A stretch of DNA of 64,000 nucleotides from an uncultured Armatimonadota bacterium. Lineage in GTDB: Bacteria; Armatimonadota; Fimbriimonadia; Fimbriimonadales; Fimbriimonadaceae. Shown here piece after piece: positions 17,717-26,115 of this stretch. A model generated the notes under the pieces. The model did not search any database and was not told where the DNA came from. It was given only the letters and a program-made list of their open reading frames with translations. The stretch is from positions 62,001 to 126,000 of the forward strand of contig CAIYLG010000048.1 in NCBI GenBank assembly GCA_903927025.1, written 5' to 3'. The position numbers were made by a program, and so were the translations under genes. Each line of letters opens with the position of its first letter. Position 1 is the stretch's first letter.

Positions 17717-20413
17717 ATGAGTAAAAAGCGCGTGTACCTATTCCGTGAAGCGAACGCCACCATGCGAGACCTGCTTGGCGGTAAGGGCGCCAACCTCGCT
17801 GAAATGTCCAATATTGGCCTACCCGTACCTCCTGGCTTCACCATCACCACCGAAGTCTGCACGGAGTACTACGATGAGGGCAAGAAGCTTCCGGAGCCCC
17901 TGCACGCTGAAATCAAGGCGGCGATTACCGACGTTGAGAAGCAGATGGAGCGAACGTTCGGAGGATCTGAGAAGCCCCTTCTCGTCTCCGTTCGAAGCGG
18001 CGCCAAGTTCTCAATGCCCGGCATGATGGACACCGTCCTCAACCTCGGTCTCAACGATGTCACGCTCAAGGCGCTCATCGCTGAAACGGGCAACCCTCGA
18101 TTTGTTTACGACTCCTACCGCCGGTTCATCATGATGTTCTCGGACGTAGCGTTCGGCATCAGCAAGCACGGCTTCGATGAGGAGATTTTCGCGAAGTACA
18201 AGGCAAAGGTTGGAGCAAAGACTGACCTCGACCTGACGGCTGAGCACCTCGAAGAGATTTGCGGCCTGTTCCTCAAGCACGTTCACGACCATGCCGGTCG
18301 AGACTTCCCTTCTGACCCATACGAGCAGCTTGAGCTCTCGGTCGAGGCTGTTTTCCGATCTTGGAACAACGACCGCGCAATTTTCTATCGCCGAACCGAA
18401 AAGATTCCTGACGAGATCGGCACCGCCGTCAACATCCAGTCGATGGTTTATGGAAACGCAGGCGAAGACTGCGGCACCGGCGTCGCCTTCACCCGCGACC
18501 CATCTACCGGCGAGAAGGCCGTGTTTGGCGAGTACCTGATGAATGCACAGGGCGAAGATGTCGTCGCTGGTGTTCGAACTCCAGTGCCCATCTCCGAGCT
18601 CGGCAAGCAGAATCCGGAGGTTTTCCAGCAATTCATGGAGATGTCCACGAAGCTTGAGAACCACTACCGAGACATGCAGGACCTCGAGTTCACCATTGAG
18701 CACGGCAAGCTGTTCATGCTCCAGTGCCGAAGCGGTAAGCGCACCGGCCCTGCGGCAGTGAAGATCGCGGTAGACATGGTCCATGAGGGCCTGATCACCA
18801 CGGACGAGGCTCTCTCCCGCATCACGGGCAGCCACCTCGACCAGCTTCTGCACCCACGAATCAATCCGGATGCTCTCGCAGCCGGTCACCTCCTCGCCAC
18901 CGGTCTCGCCGCATCGCCAGGTGCTGCGGTTGGTAAGGCCGTCTTTGACGCCGACACGGCTGCCGAACTCGGCAAGCATGGCGGACTCGGAGAGAAGGTC
19001 ATCCTCGTTCGCGACGAGACCAACCCCGATGATGTGCATGGCATGATGGCCGCCCAGGGCGTTCTCACCGCACGCGGTGGAAAGACTTCCCACGCTGCCG
19101 TTGTGGCCCGTGGCTTTGGTATCCCCTGCGTTGCCGGCGCTGAGTCGCTTGCAGTGGACACCAACAACAAGAAGTTCAAGATTGGCGACATCACCGTCAG
19201 CGAAGGCGACATCATCACGATGGACGGCTCGACCGGAAAGGTGTATCTCGGCGCGCTCGAACTCATCGCTCCCGAAGTCAGCGGCTCGCTTGGTGAGCTG
19301 ATGTCTTGGGCCGATGCCGCTCGAACGATGAAGGTTCGCACCAACGCGGACAATCCTCGCGACGCTCAGCAGGCAATCGACTTCGGCGCCGAGGGAATCG
19401 GTCTGTGCCGAACCGAGCACATGTTCTTCGAGTCAGACCGACTTCCGATCGTTCAGGAAATGATCCTGACGAAGGACGAGGCCGTTCGACAGGCAGCGCT
19501 CGACAAGCTCCAGATCGTTCAGCAGAGCGACTTCGAGGGCATCTTCGAGGTTATGCAGGGCAAGCCGGTTACGGTCCGCCTCATCGACCCACCTCTCCAC
19601 GAGTTCCTTCCCAACTTCGAGCAGCTGGTCCGCGAGACCACCGAGCTCAAGGTGAAGATCGAGTACGGCGAGAAGGGCCTCGACGAGCAGCTCGCAGAGA
19701 AGACGAAGATGTTGCACGCGGTAGAAGGCATGAAGGAATCGAACCCGATGCTAGGTCTGCGCGGAGTTCGGCTCTCCATCGTGTTCCCTGGCCTCGTGGT
19801 TATGCAGACCCGAGCCATCCTCCAGGCTGCTGCCAAGCTGATCAAGCAGGGCAAGGAAGTCTATCCGGAGATCATGATCCCGCTCGTCAGCACCGTCAAC
19901 GAGCTTCGCGTTGTTCAGATCCAGTTGGAAGCTGAAGCCAAGAAGATTGTTGAGGAGCAGGGCGTCGAGATTCCATACACCTTCGGAACGATGATCGAAA
20001 TCCCACGTGCAGCTCTCACTGCCGGCGAGATCGCTCAGTACGCTCAGTTCTTCTCCTTCGGCACCAACGACTTGACCCAGACGACGTTCGGCTTCAGCCG
20101 AGACGACGCCGAGAGCAAGTTCCTTGGCAAGTACGCCGACCAGAAGATCCTCAGCCGCAACCCATTCGAAACGCTCGACCGAACTGGTGTCGGCCGACTG
20201 ATGCGAATGGCGGTGAAGGAAGGACGAGAGCAGAGAGACGGACTCAAGTGCGGTATCTGTGGCGAGCACGGAGGCGACCCCGAGTCGATCTTCTTCTGCC
20301 ATGAGATCGGCCTCGACTACGTCAGCTGCTCCCCATTCCGAGTCCCCATCGCCCGACTCGCTGCCGCCCAGGCCGCGATTCAGCACAAGGTCAAGGGAAC
20401 GAACGACAAGTAA
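17717..20413 (+). CDS. ppdK: Pyruvate, phosphate dikinase
   Basis: An 898-residue enzyme that interconverts pyruvate, ATP and phosphate with phosphoenolpyruvate, AMP and pyrophosphate. The N-terminal ATP-grasp region has 'GGKGANLAEM' and 'VSVRSGAKFSMPGMMDT'. The phosphohistidine domain carries 'GGKTSHAAVVARGFGIPCVAG' with the swivelling His near residue 457. The C-terminal PEP-binding domain has 'GIGLCRTEHMFF' and 'CGICGEHGGDP'. The length is normal. AGGAGA lies before the ATG. It stands alone, with a strong terminator. Confidence 0.96.
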   Translation: MSKKRVYLFREANATMRDLLGGKGANLAEMSNIGLPVPPGFTITTEVCTEYYDEGKKLPEPLHAEIKAAITDVEKQMERTFGGSEKPLLVSVRSGAKFSMPGMMDTVLNLGLNDVTLKALIAETGNPRFVYDSYRRFIMMFSDVAFGISKHGFDEEIFAKYKAKVGAKTDLDLTAEHLEEICGLFLKHVHDHAGRDFPSDPYEQLELSVEAVFRSWNNDRAIFYRRTEKIPDEIGTAVNIQSMVYGNAGEDCGTGVAFTRDPSTGEKAVFGEYLMNAQGEDVVAGVRTPVPISELGKQNPEVFQQFMEMSTKLENHYRDMQDLEFTIEHGKLFMLQCRSGKRTGPAAVKIAVDMVHEGLITTDEALSRITGSHLDQLLHPRINPDALAAGHLLATGLAASPGAAVGKAVFDADTAAELGKHGGLGEKVILVRDETNPDDVHGMMAAQGVLTARGGKTSHAAVVARGFGIPCVAGAESLAVDTNNKKFKIGDITVSEGDIITMDGSTGKVYLGALELIAPEVSGSLGELMSWADAARTMKVRTNADNPRDAQQAIDFGAEGIGLCRTEHMFFESDRLPIVQEMILTKDEAVRQAALDKLQIVQQSDFEGIFEVMQGKPVTVRLIDPPLHEFLPNFEQLVRETTELKVKIEYGEKGLDEQLAEKTKMLHAVEGMKESNPMLGLRGVRLSIVFPGLVVMQTRAILQAAAKLIKQGKEVYPEIMIPLVSTVNELRVVQIQLEAEAKKIVEEQGVEIPYTFGTMIEIPRAALTAGEIAQYAQFFSFGTNDLTQTTFGFSRDDAESKFLGKYADQKILSRNPFETLDRTGVGRLMRMAVKEGREQRDGLKCGICGEHGGDPESIFFCHEIGLDYVSCSPFRVPIARLAAAQAAIQHKVKGTNDK

Positions 20414-20414
20414 G

Positions 20415-20470
20415 TCAACCGTTCACGGTTGATCCAAGCCCCCTCCGGTCTGTAACCGGAGGGGGCTTTT
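20415..20470 (+). terminator. Double hairpin terminator after ppdK
   Basis: A small TCAACCG/CGGTTGA hairpin (20415-20432) is followed by AAGCCCCCTCCGGT/ACCGGAGGGGGCTT (20436-20468) and a T-run. The second is a strong intrinsic terminator. Confidence 0.92.
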
Positions 20471-20473
20471 TTG

Positions 20474-20741
20474 TTCTTGTTCCAAGTTGTTCACTTGGGG
20501 CGCAATCCGGGTAGCCCAACGAGCTTATCGGATCCAGCGAAGGGCAGCCGCCTTGGCGGATACCCTGGTAACTGCGGTCCCGCCCCGGCATACCGCACCG
20601 CGGTTCCCAGACTGTTCAGCGTCTGTTTCCATATCCACACGCCCTTGAGAACTCCAATGCTTCTGTCGCGGGGTGAACCACCGCTCCGCAGGCCGGGTGA
20701 ACCAAGCGCTCCATTCGTCCTGATACGCTTATAATTTTTCC
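20474..20741. other. Gene-free GC-rich spacer
   Basis: About 270 bases without a credible gene. Open frames on both strands have compositions dominated by Gly, Pro and Arg and lack ribosome binding sites. Similar in character, but not in sequence, to 5018-5458 and 28374-28862. Confidence 0.35.
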
Positions 20742-20957
20742 ATGGAATCTCCGGCAATGCGAACGATCGAGCAACAGCTACCAAAACTCAGCGAGGCGGA
20801 AATCTTGAGTTTAGCGGCGAGGCTGATCGCAGTTGTCCGGGCCCGGGCAAGTGGACATAACGAAACTGACCTTAGCCACTACAGCGGCATTTTGAGTGCC
20901 GGGCCAGATCCTCTAGAGTTCCAGAAACAGATAAGGTCTGAATGGGATCGGGATTGA
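20742..20957 (+). CDS. VapB-like antitoxin
   Basis: A 71-residue protein beginning at ATG 20742 (an ATG at 20757 is also possible). It is mainly helical, with 'TIEQQLPKLSEAEILSLAARLIAVVRARA', and ends in a charged acidic/basic tail ('FQKQIRSEWDRD'), as expected for a small antitoxin whose C-terminus threads into a PIN toxin. The identification rests on the neighbour: its 3' end overlaps the start of the PIN-domain gene by 16 bases, typical of vapBC coupling. The toxin is broken, so this gene may now be an orphan antitoxin. Confidence 0.6.
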   Translation: MESPAMRTIEQQLPKLSEAEILSLAARLIAVVRARASGHNETDLSHYSGILSAGPDPLEFQKQIRSEWDRD

Positions 20958-21307
20958 TCCTCGATACGAATGTGGTGCTCTATCACGTTCTAGGGCGTCT
21001 CGAGACTCCTTTGGCGAAAGGGCACTACATGGTTTCTTGTATCACCGAAATCTAAGTCTTGTCATTTGCCCAGATATCGAAAAGTGATCTCCGTCAAATG
21101 TTTTCGCACGACATTTCAGTCATTGCATTGACCGATGAAATCAAGGAAAGGGCAATCGCAGTTCGCCGCCTGAACAAGCTAAAGTTGCCCGATGCGATCA
21201 TCGTCGCGACCGCACTCGAACTCTCAGCCGAGCTGGTTACGAACGACTTGGACCTGTTCAAGATCTCTGGACTGAGCTGCAGGTCTGTAAGGATTAAGGG
21301 TCAGTAG
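20942..21307 (+). pseudogene. VapC-like PIN-domain toxin interrupted by an in-frame TAA
   Basis: One reading frame runs from ATG 20942 to 21307 (121 residues without the interruption) and shows all PIN-domain landmarks: 'LILDTNVVLYH' (first Asp), 'SCITEI' (Glu), 'LKLPDAIIVATAL' (Asp) and 'LVTNDLDLF' (Asp). A TAA at 21053-21055, codon 38, directly follows the second acidic segment. No frame change is involved, so this is a simple nonsense mutation. A reinitiation product from TTG 21059 would lack the first catalytic residues. The likely state is an inactive ribonuclease toxin. Confidence 0.8.
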
Positions 21308-21317
21308 GGGCAATTAG

Positions 21318-21342
21318 CCAACTCCGGCATTGCCGGAGTTGG
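21318..21342. terminator. Perfect hairpin between convergent genes
   Basis: CCAACTCCGGC / GCCGGAGTTGG with a 3-base loop, 11 bp and perfect, between the toxin remnant and the gene ending at 21348. There is no clear T-run, so it is a weak or factor-assisted terminator. Confidence 0.55.
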
Positions 21343-21347
21343 TCCCG

Positions 21348-21578
21348 TCATGGCTTCTTCAACATCGGATTCCGGTCTCCGCCCGGTGGCGGCGGACCGG
21401 GTGGCGGTCCCTTTGATATCGCGTTACGGACAGAATCGGCACCCATGTGCTTCAAGGCTTCCTGGGGATCAGGACCAGGAGCCGGCGGTGACGCCGACTT
21501 CCAGCTGATGGCGAATAGAACCGCCCCGGCGACGATGACAATTCCTACCGCCACCTGCCACGAGATCGTTTTCTTCAA
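21348..21578 (-). CDS. Small membrane-anchored proline-rich protein
   Basis: 76 residues: a short basic start, a membrane helix (about 8-25, 'VAVGIVIVAGAVLFAIS'), then a Pro/Gly-rich exported tail ('GPPPGPPPPGGDRNPM'). It lies nine bases after the prepilin-like gene at 21588 on the same strand, with GGAGG-like bases in the gap, so the two form an operon. It may be an accessory of that pilin-like protein. No family recognised. Confidence 0.7.
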   Translation of the reverse strand: MKKTISWQVAVGIVIVAGAVLFAISWKSASPPAPGPDPQEALKHMGADSVRNAISKGPPPGPPPPGGDRNPMLKKP

Positions 21579-21587
21579 GCGACCTCC

Positions 21588-22418
21588 TCAGAAACTCGCA
21601 TCCCACCACTTGCCCCAAACCTGTTCGAGGTACAGATCGCCACCTGTCGCCGTCGCCGCGCCGTAGTAGTACGGCGCCCAGTGCTGGTTTTCACAGTCTC
21701 CCATGACGTCCGGCTGGCCGGTGACCATGATCTTTGCGGCCGGAATCGACTTGGCATGGCCATCACCTTCCGCCGTGATCACATTGGTGTTGTGGTAATC
21801 CTTGGCGCCTTGGTAGAGGCGATTGTAGTCATAGGCCCAATAGGGGTTCGCTTCCCTGTAGTTGTTGATGTCCGGACATGCTGAGCGCTGAGCATCGAAC
21901 CAGTGCAGCTGTTCCCAGCCACGCCACCAATCGTACGGCGCGGTCGGGTCGCCACCAACGGCGAAGGCGATGCGATCAGACATGTGGTCGATATTGGTCT
22001 GCGTGTGATCGCCAGCCCACGAGCCGTTTCCGTAATTGTAAACGTTAATGGCGATAGTGGTATTCCAAGCCCAGTTGCCCACCGAGTCGATTGGCACCCA
22101 TGGCACCTGCCTCACCGGGTCGAACACGACGCTGGTGCTCTTCAGATAAGGTTGCATCAGCGCGCCCCATCCGGTCCAATAGTTCCATTCGTTGTTCTGA
22201 TACAGGATGATCTCGTCGTCAAAGTCGGTGGAATACATCACTGACCCGAGTCCGACCTGCTTCAGGTTGGACAGGGTCGACGTGTTTTTGGCGGCTAGCT
22301 TTGCCTGGGCAAAAACGGGAAAGAGGATGGCGGCGAGAATCGCGATGATGGCGATAACAACCAGCAATTCGATGAGCGTAAACGCTCTGGCGAGTGCACG
22401 AGCAGATTTCATTGACAA
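21588..22418 (-). CDS. Prepilin-type protein with H-X9-DG-type C-terminus
   Basis: 276 residues. The N-terminus '[31 protein letters not shown]' is a classical type IV prepilin signal, cleaved before the Phe, followed by '[27 protein letters not shown]', the pattern of DUF1559-like pseudopilins in Armatimonadota. The C-terminal half is rich in Trp, Tyr and Asn and contains '[14 protein letters not shown]', matching the H-X9-DG landmark. It is probably exported and assembled or anchored at the cell surface. GGAGG lies before the start. It is first in an operon with the small membrane protein at 21348. Confidence 0.88.
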   Translation of the reverse strand: MSMKSARALARAFTLIELLVVIAIIAILAAILFPVFAQAKLAAKNTSTLSNLKQVGLGSVMYSTDFDDEIILYQNNEWNYWTGWGALMQPYLKSTSVVFDPVRQVPWVPIDSVGNWAWNTTIAINVYNYGNGSWAGDHTQTNIDHMSDRIAFAVGGDPTAPYDWWRGWEQLHWFDAQRSACPDINNYREANPYWAYDYNRLYQGAKDYHNTNVITAEGDGHAKSIPAAKIMVTGQPDVMGDCENQHWAPYYYGAATATGGDLYLEQVWGKWWDASF

Positions 22419-22916
22419 TTGCCTCCTTTGGCATAATTGCGCGTTGGGTTCCGCTGTAACGAATCACTAGACCCTCGGTCTAACTCAGAAACCTCATCGA
22501 AACCATAACGTTCGATCAGTGTACGATAGTATGCCCTACAGTGCAATACCCAGTATATTCATTGCGCGCTCGATAGGATTGCGCTGTTGGGACGCCGTAT
22601 GTATGGACTTCGCCAACAAAACCCACGATCAACCTTATTGGCGTGTCCATCCAGCAATCCAAACCACGAAAACCGAATTCATGCGTCCCATTCACGTAGG
22701 TCGGTGCTGAATCGCCACAGAAATATTGCCCGAGATTTCCAACTGAACCACCTTCCGAGGGTTCTTTATCAAATCACCGAGGTCCATCGGCCAGAGCTTA
22801 CGTCAGTTCTCGCCAATCCAAACGTAAACGCCTGGTGGGGTGTTATGTGTTTGATCGACGACACTTCTCCTCGGCAGGCATCATCGACCCCGGGCATGGC
22901 CATCCACCCAACGGAT
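22419..22916 (-). other. Degenerate stretch with possible gene remnants
   Basis: No intact gene is clear. On the minus strand, one frame from about 22767 to 22518 has coding-like composition ('DCWMDTPIRLIVGFVGEVH', then 'YTGYCTVGHTIVH' before a TGA) but lacks a good start. Another frame above it ('MDLGDLIKNPRKVV') ends in a stop. This looks like a decayed gene with stops and shifts, though chance open frames cannot be excluded. Confidence 0.3.
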
Positions 22917-23393
22917 TCACACAGATATCGAACGCAGCATAGCGAGTTGCCGCTTCTCAATCACGTCGGTTCGGCGGGCGCGAAGGATGAATGCGAGCCG
23001 GGATCTCACCTCTGAGCTGGACAGCGACTTCCATGATGCTAACAATTTCGGGTCGCTGTCCAATCCAGTTCGAAGCAAATCTGGAGTGGCCGATGGCCAG
23101 TCGATTCTTGCGGTAGCGGGATAATCTCCGTGGGTTGGCACGCCGAACACCTTTGGATTCAGGTCGATACCGGCGCTACAACTGTAGAATTCACCGCCGT
23201 TCCCTAGTTGGCAGGTAAACGTAACTCCGCGCGAGGTGACCACCACCGGGACCCATCGGATGATCGAAATTTTCTTCCATTCGCGAGGATGCACGAACAC
23301 GACGATTGATTCGTTCTGCCAGAGTCTCATCTCACATTGGATGACTGGGTCGTAAGCAGGAGCGTAATCGATGGACAAGCTGCGGATCTCCAC
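22917..23393 (-). CDS. Hypothetical protein, possibly 5'-truncated
   Basis: 158 residues from GTG 23393. The frame stays open upstream for another 30 or so codons without an ATG ('LPFELHRSLHRVRLNIPNF'), so the true N-terminus may have been lost. The sequence has coding character: 'YDPVIQCEMRLWQNESIVVFVHPREWKKI' and 'TARIDWPSATPDLLRTGL'. I do not recognise a family. It lies in a stretch with several broken genes, so a decayed gene is a fair alternative. Confidence 0.42.
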   Translation of the reverse strand: MEIRSLSIDYAPAYDPVIQCEMRLWQNESIVVFVHPREWKKISIIRWVPVVVTSRGVTFTCQLGNGGEFYSCSAGIDLNPKVFGVPTHGDYPATARIDWPSATPDLLRTGLDSDPKLLASWKSLSSSEVRSRLAFILRARRTDVIEKRQLAMLRSISV

Positions 23394-23738
23394 AAAATTT
23401 GGGATATTAAGGCGGACCCTGTGCAGCGAACGGTGCAGTTCGAAGGGTAAATTTCGATGGTCACTATCGGGATCAACCGTGGATCAGCTGCCACTTTATC
23501 CCCGTAACGGTGGTTTCGGCAACCTCTCATCTCTACCACAGAAGAACAACCCCACCGTTGTGACTGGCAGTTTGAGAACGAATCGTGCAGCATGCCAAGC
23601 GTTGACATAGTCAACACAATCAGCTATCCGACTCAAAAGATCGTCACCGCTTACAGACCAGCACCCCTCTTGCGGGCAGCCCACGGCATCCATGTCCAAC
23701 TGATCAAAACACCGCAAAAAGTTAGACAGAAGAGCCCG
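23394..23738. other. Non-coding or decayed stretch
   Basis: Overlapping short frames on the minus strand (for example one starting near 23717 with 'DDLLSRIADCVDYVNAW') switch without a consistent gene. I see no terminator or promoter of note. It may be the lost upstream part of the gene ending at 22917. Confidence 0.3.
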
Positions 23739-23981
23739 TTAAAAACCAGGGTGCCCATTCGGTCTGAAAAGCAAGCATGTCGCAAACACCACCCGGCACA
23801 GCGCCCACCAGTAGCGGATGTTTGCTGAGAACCAACGAAAGTAAACAGCAAAGAACGCCTTCGACTCGGTGTCGCGCTCCGTAGGCATCTTCCAAGTTTG
23901 GATGGTGTTTCTGAGGCAGCGCTTTGCCATGAACACAGCGGTAACGGCGACCACTGCGCTCAGAGCAAAAGGCATAGACAT
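23739..23981 (-). CDS. Small hypothetical membrane protein
   Basis: 80 residues from ATG 23981. A first hydrophobic helix (about 4-20, 'PFALSAVVAVTAVFMA') is followed by a polar loop ('TIQTWKMPTERDTESKAF') and a second hydrophobic segment ('WWALCRVVFATCLLF'). Unknown family. It follows another small two-helix gene (24032-24232) on the same strand by about 50 bases, so the two may be cotranscribed. Confidence 0.5.
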   Translation of the reverse strand: MSMPFALSAVVAVTAVFMAKRCLRNTIQTWKMPTERDTESKAFFAVYFRWFSANIRYWWALCRVVFATCLLFRPNGHPGF

Positions 23982-24031
23982 CTCAAGTTCTCGTGCGTCC
24001 CACCACTGGATGGCGCTTCGTTAGTCTACGT

Positions 24032-24232
24032 TCAGCCCTGGGTCCTCGAACTGATCGAACGCCCCACCACCGCGCCGACCATCAGGGCACCCGTTGCAAA
24101 CCCCGTGAGCATGACAATCTCGACGGGCCATACGGTGTGGTTGCCTTTGTCATGGAGTATCACAAAGGCATCTGCCGCAAAGAAAGCGGCGGCGGCAAGT
24201 GCAAGCCGATGTATCATTTCGGCATGCCGCAT
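24032..24232 (-). CDS. Small hypothetical two-helix membrane protein
   Basis: 66 residues. Two membrane helices ('LALAAAAFFAADAFVIL' and 'VEIVMLTGFATGALMVGAVVG') are joined by 'HDKGNHTVWP'. Unknown family. Its start lies at or overlaps the start of the divergent gene at 24224; an internal Met (24217) would remove that overlap. Confidence 0.5.
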   Translation of the reverse strand: MRHAEMIHRLALAAAAFFAADAFVILHDKGNHTVWPVEIVMLTGFATGALMVGAVVGRSISSRTQG

Positions 24233-24571
24233 CCAGGTCCAGACAGCATAACACGTCTTGTTGGCTCCACTGTAATCGTTTCAGGAACCGTGGTGATGGG
24301 GCCAGACACTGGTCCTTCCGTCGTTCGAGAAGTAAGCGTATTTATTCCATTCCTGTATGCAAGGAGTCCTGCGGTAGCGACAACCGTTTTCAGTCCAAAA
24401 AGCTACGGGGAAGCTTATGCAATATACAATATCCAAGTCATTGAACACCATGCTAGCTCGCATACGCAGATCGCCTTCGCTGCCAGCAACATCCAGAACG
24501 GCATATCGACTGACACTGTTTTCCATCTCAGCTATGTGATTGTGGGAGACAGAATTGAGGCTGAGGATTGA
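24224..24571 (+). CDS. Hypothetical beta-sandwich protein (H-type-lectin-like)
   Basis: 115 residues from ATG 24224; starts at 24209 or at ATG 24296 (with AGGA upstream) are also possible. The body is beta-rich: 'GSTVIVSGTVVMGPDTG', then 'VSVFIPFLYARSPAVATTVFS', 'AYAIYNIQVIEHHASSHTQIAFAA' and 'VFHLSYVIVGD'. The alternation and the 'PF..ARSPAV' turn resemble H-type lectin or phage-tail adhesin domains. That likeness is weak, and no function is claimed. It lacks a signal peptide. Confidence 0.5.
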   Translation: MPHPGPDSITRLVGSTVIVSGTVVMGPDTGPSVVREVSVFIPFLYARSPAVATTVFSPKSYGEAYAIYNIQVIEHHASSHTQIAFAASNIQNGISTDTVFHLSYVIVGDRIEAED

Positions 24572-24619
24572 CGCCAACGTTCTCGCTCGAAGGATCGACC
24601 AGCCTTCTTAACTTTCCGG

Positions 24620-24770
24620 TCATCCCCAACGATGGGGTTTGAGGAACTCTTCTGGAGTCATCGCCTCGATCAGGTTATCAACCAGCATCGTCAGGGATTT
24701 GAACGTCCCCCTTGTACACTCCCCAACCTCCGACGGTGTGATAATCGATGAAGATCAGGTTCCCTTCCAT
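24620..24770 (-). pseudogene. Short gene broken by a frameshift in a G5 run
   Basis: Read on the minus strand from ATG 24770, 'MEGNLIFIDYHTVGGWGVYKG' is coding-like but soon meets a stop. Removing one base from the five-G run at 24707-24711 joins it to 'TFKSLTMLVDNLIEAMTPEE' and an end at TGA 24620-24622. The restored product is about 50 residues. The clean join at a homopolymer suggests a one-base indel, either real or a sequencing error. Family unknown. Confidence 0.45.
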
Positions 24771-24803
24771 GATATGCCCAAGGGAACCGCTTTCATCTAT
24801 CCG

Positions 24804-25301
24804 CTACCTGGCCCACTTCTTAAGGAAGGCGAGGACTTTGGCGGGGTCGTGATGGTCTCCAGCCTCTAGTGCGTCCGTCGGCTGAGATCTCAGGAGCTTC
24901 CCGGTGGCGTCCAGAATGAACAGGTGAGGATAGCCTTCGATCTTTGGGTACTTGGAGAGAACGCTTGTGTTTTGGCTGTCCGGGCTCCAATTGACTTTGA
25001 CCACGACGTATTTGTCCTTTAGCAGCTTCGCGATTGCTTGATCGCCTTCCATGCAGGCATTCAGCTTCTTACACCAAATACACCAGTTGCCCCCGACATC
25101 AAGGAGCACATGTTTGTGCTGGGCCTTGGCTGTCTTGACTGCAACGGCGATATCCTTTGCGGCATTTCGAGACGGGTCGAATCCGCCTTCGGAAACATTG
25201 ATTGCCACTGCAGGGGCGCCCCCTATTTGAGGTGCTTGCACACATCCGAGCAGGGACACGAAACTCGCCAACACAGCCATCCCAACCATCTTCTTCGTCA
25301 T
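24804..25301 (-). CDS. Thioredoxin-fold lipoprotein
   Basis: 165 residues. The N-terminal signal ends in a lipobox 'SLLGC' (Cys about residue 20), so the protein is lipid-anchored outside the cytoplasm. The thioredoxin-like domain spans about 45-165 with the redox motif 'NWCIWCKKL' (CIWC near residues 74-77), followed by 'YVVVKVNWS' and the cis-Pro loop 'IEGYPHLFILD'. This resembles DsbD-gamma or thioredoxin_7 proteins that reduce or isomerise envelope thiols. It is a single gene. Confidence 0.85.
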   Translation of the reverse strand: MTKKMVGMAVLASFVSLLGCVQAPQIGGAPAVAINVSEGGFDPSRNAAKDIAVAVKTAKAQHKHVLLDVGGNWCIWCKKLNACMEGDQAIAKLLKDKYVVVKVNWSPDSQNTSVLSKYPKIEGYPHLFILDATGKLLRSQPTDALEAGDHHDPAKVLAFLKKWAR

Positions 25302-25570
25302 CTTTGTACTCCAGCTTTCAGCTCTGACATTCTAAGCCGTGCTCTGCCGTGTTGTTAGGCGGCGGCACTTAGTTGAGACGAACATCGTCGAAGGTGCGCA
25401 AAGTTCCTCGACGTTACAGTTCAAGCAACAAGCGCTGAGCGGCACCATCTGCAACGCCAGTAATTGAGATTTCAGACCTTATCCACCACCTTCCCCCTTG
25501 ACCTTCACATTCCACATGCACGTCTGACGAACCCAGCCTCGCCTGGACCTCACAAGCTGATAGACTCGGT
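25302..25570. other. Intergenic region with a short inverted repeat
   Basis: No gene is seen. GACGA-ACA-TCGTC (25377-25389) is an interrupted palindrome about 75 bases upstream of the thioredoxin-lipoprotein start. Its AGACGAACATC core also occurs at 57377-57387. Confidence 0.3.
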
Positions 25571-26110
25571 TTGGGCATGATCGAACCTACCGCTTACCAA
25601 AAGGTTAAGACCGAGAGAGCCCTTTTTGCCGTATTCCTGGTGTTGTGTGGTTGCCATCAGTCCAAGGAATCGGCACGTTCAAGAACCGTTGCCAAGGTGG
25701 CAGTTCCGAGAACGCTACATCAGCGGCTAGTCGGAAGTTGGGAAAAGATCAAGGGCGATGATGAGACCTCGATTACCTAAACAAAGGATCATTGCTATTC
25801 CATGAAGGTTGGTCGTCCTGGCTTCCCTACCGGCTCCTATAACGAGTCGGGTGCCTGGGATATCTACGCAGGCAACCGGATTGAATTGACACCCGAACAC
25901 AGGATGAACGGTGTGGCAAAGACAGACCGAAAACTCATGGCGACGGTTAAGGAAGACGAGAAGGCGATGGATGAGGGTGCGTGGAAGCCGCTTCAGGATT
26001 CGCGGACAAACCAAATGTGTATCGGAGGGTGCGGCCGGAACCCTCGCATCCGGAAGCCCACTCGTATAAGAGTCCGAGTTGCCGCTTTTATCGGAATACG
26101 GAGATTCTAA
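25571..26110 (+). pseudogene. Secreted lipoprotein gene split by an in-frame TAA
   Basis: From ATG 25571 the frame encodes a lipoprotein-like signal ('ALFAVFLVLCGCHQ') and the start of a beta-rich domain ('RLVGSWEKIKGDDETSIT'). A TAA follows at 25778-25780. The same frame continues without a gap: 'TKDHCYSMKVGRPGFPTGSYNESGAWDIY' and 'NRIELTPEH'. The pattern GSW..., then a Tyr-rich strand and a GxW turn is that of small lipocalin-like lipoproteins such as the one at 30123. The last 25 residues look out of frame, so the 3' end may be damaged too. Confidence 0.65.
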
Positions 26111-26115
26111 AACCC

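Noticed and set aside
18011-19420. A 469-codon open frame on the minus strand inside ppdK
   Set aside because: It is antisense to a highly conserved enzyme, and its composition follows from the codon bias of ppdK. No ribosome binding site or domain.
22587-23015. Plus-strand 142-codon frame
   Set aside because: It lies opposite coding-like minus-strand sequence, has no ribosome binding site, and is rich in Arg, His and Ser.
24639-24869. Plus-strand 76-codon frame
   Set aside because: It overlaps the end of the thioredoxin lipoprotein and opposes a coding-like minus-strand gene.
20942-26110. Possible reassignment of TAA, because two frames read through it
   Set aside because: Many intact genes in the window end in TAA (for example flanking housekeeping genes), so TAA is a normal stop here. 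The two cases are best explained as nonsense mutations.
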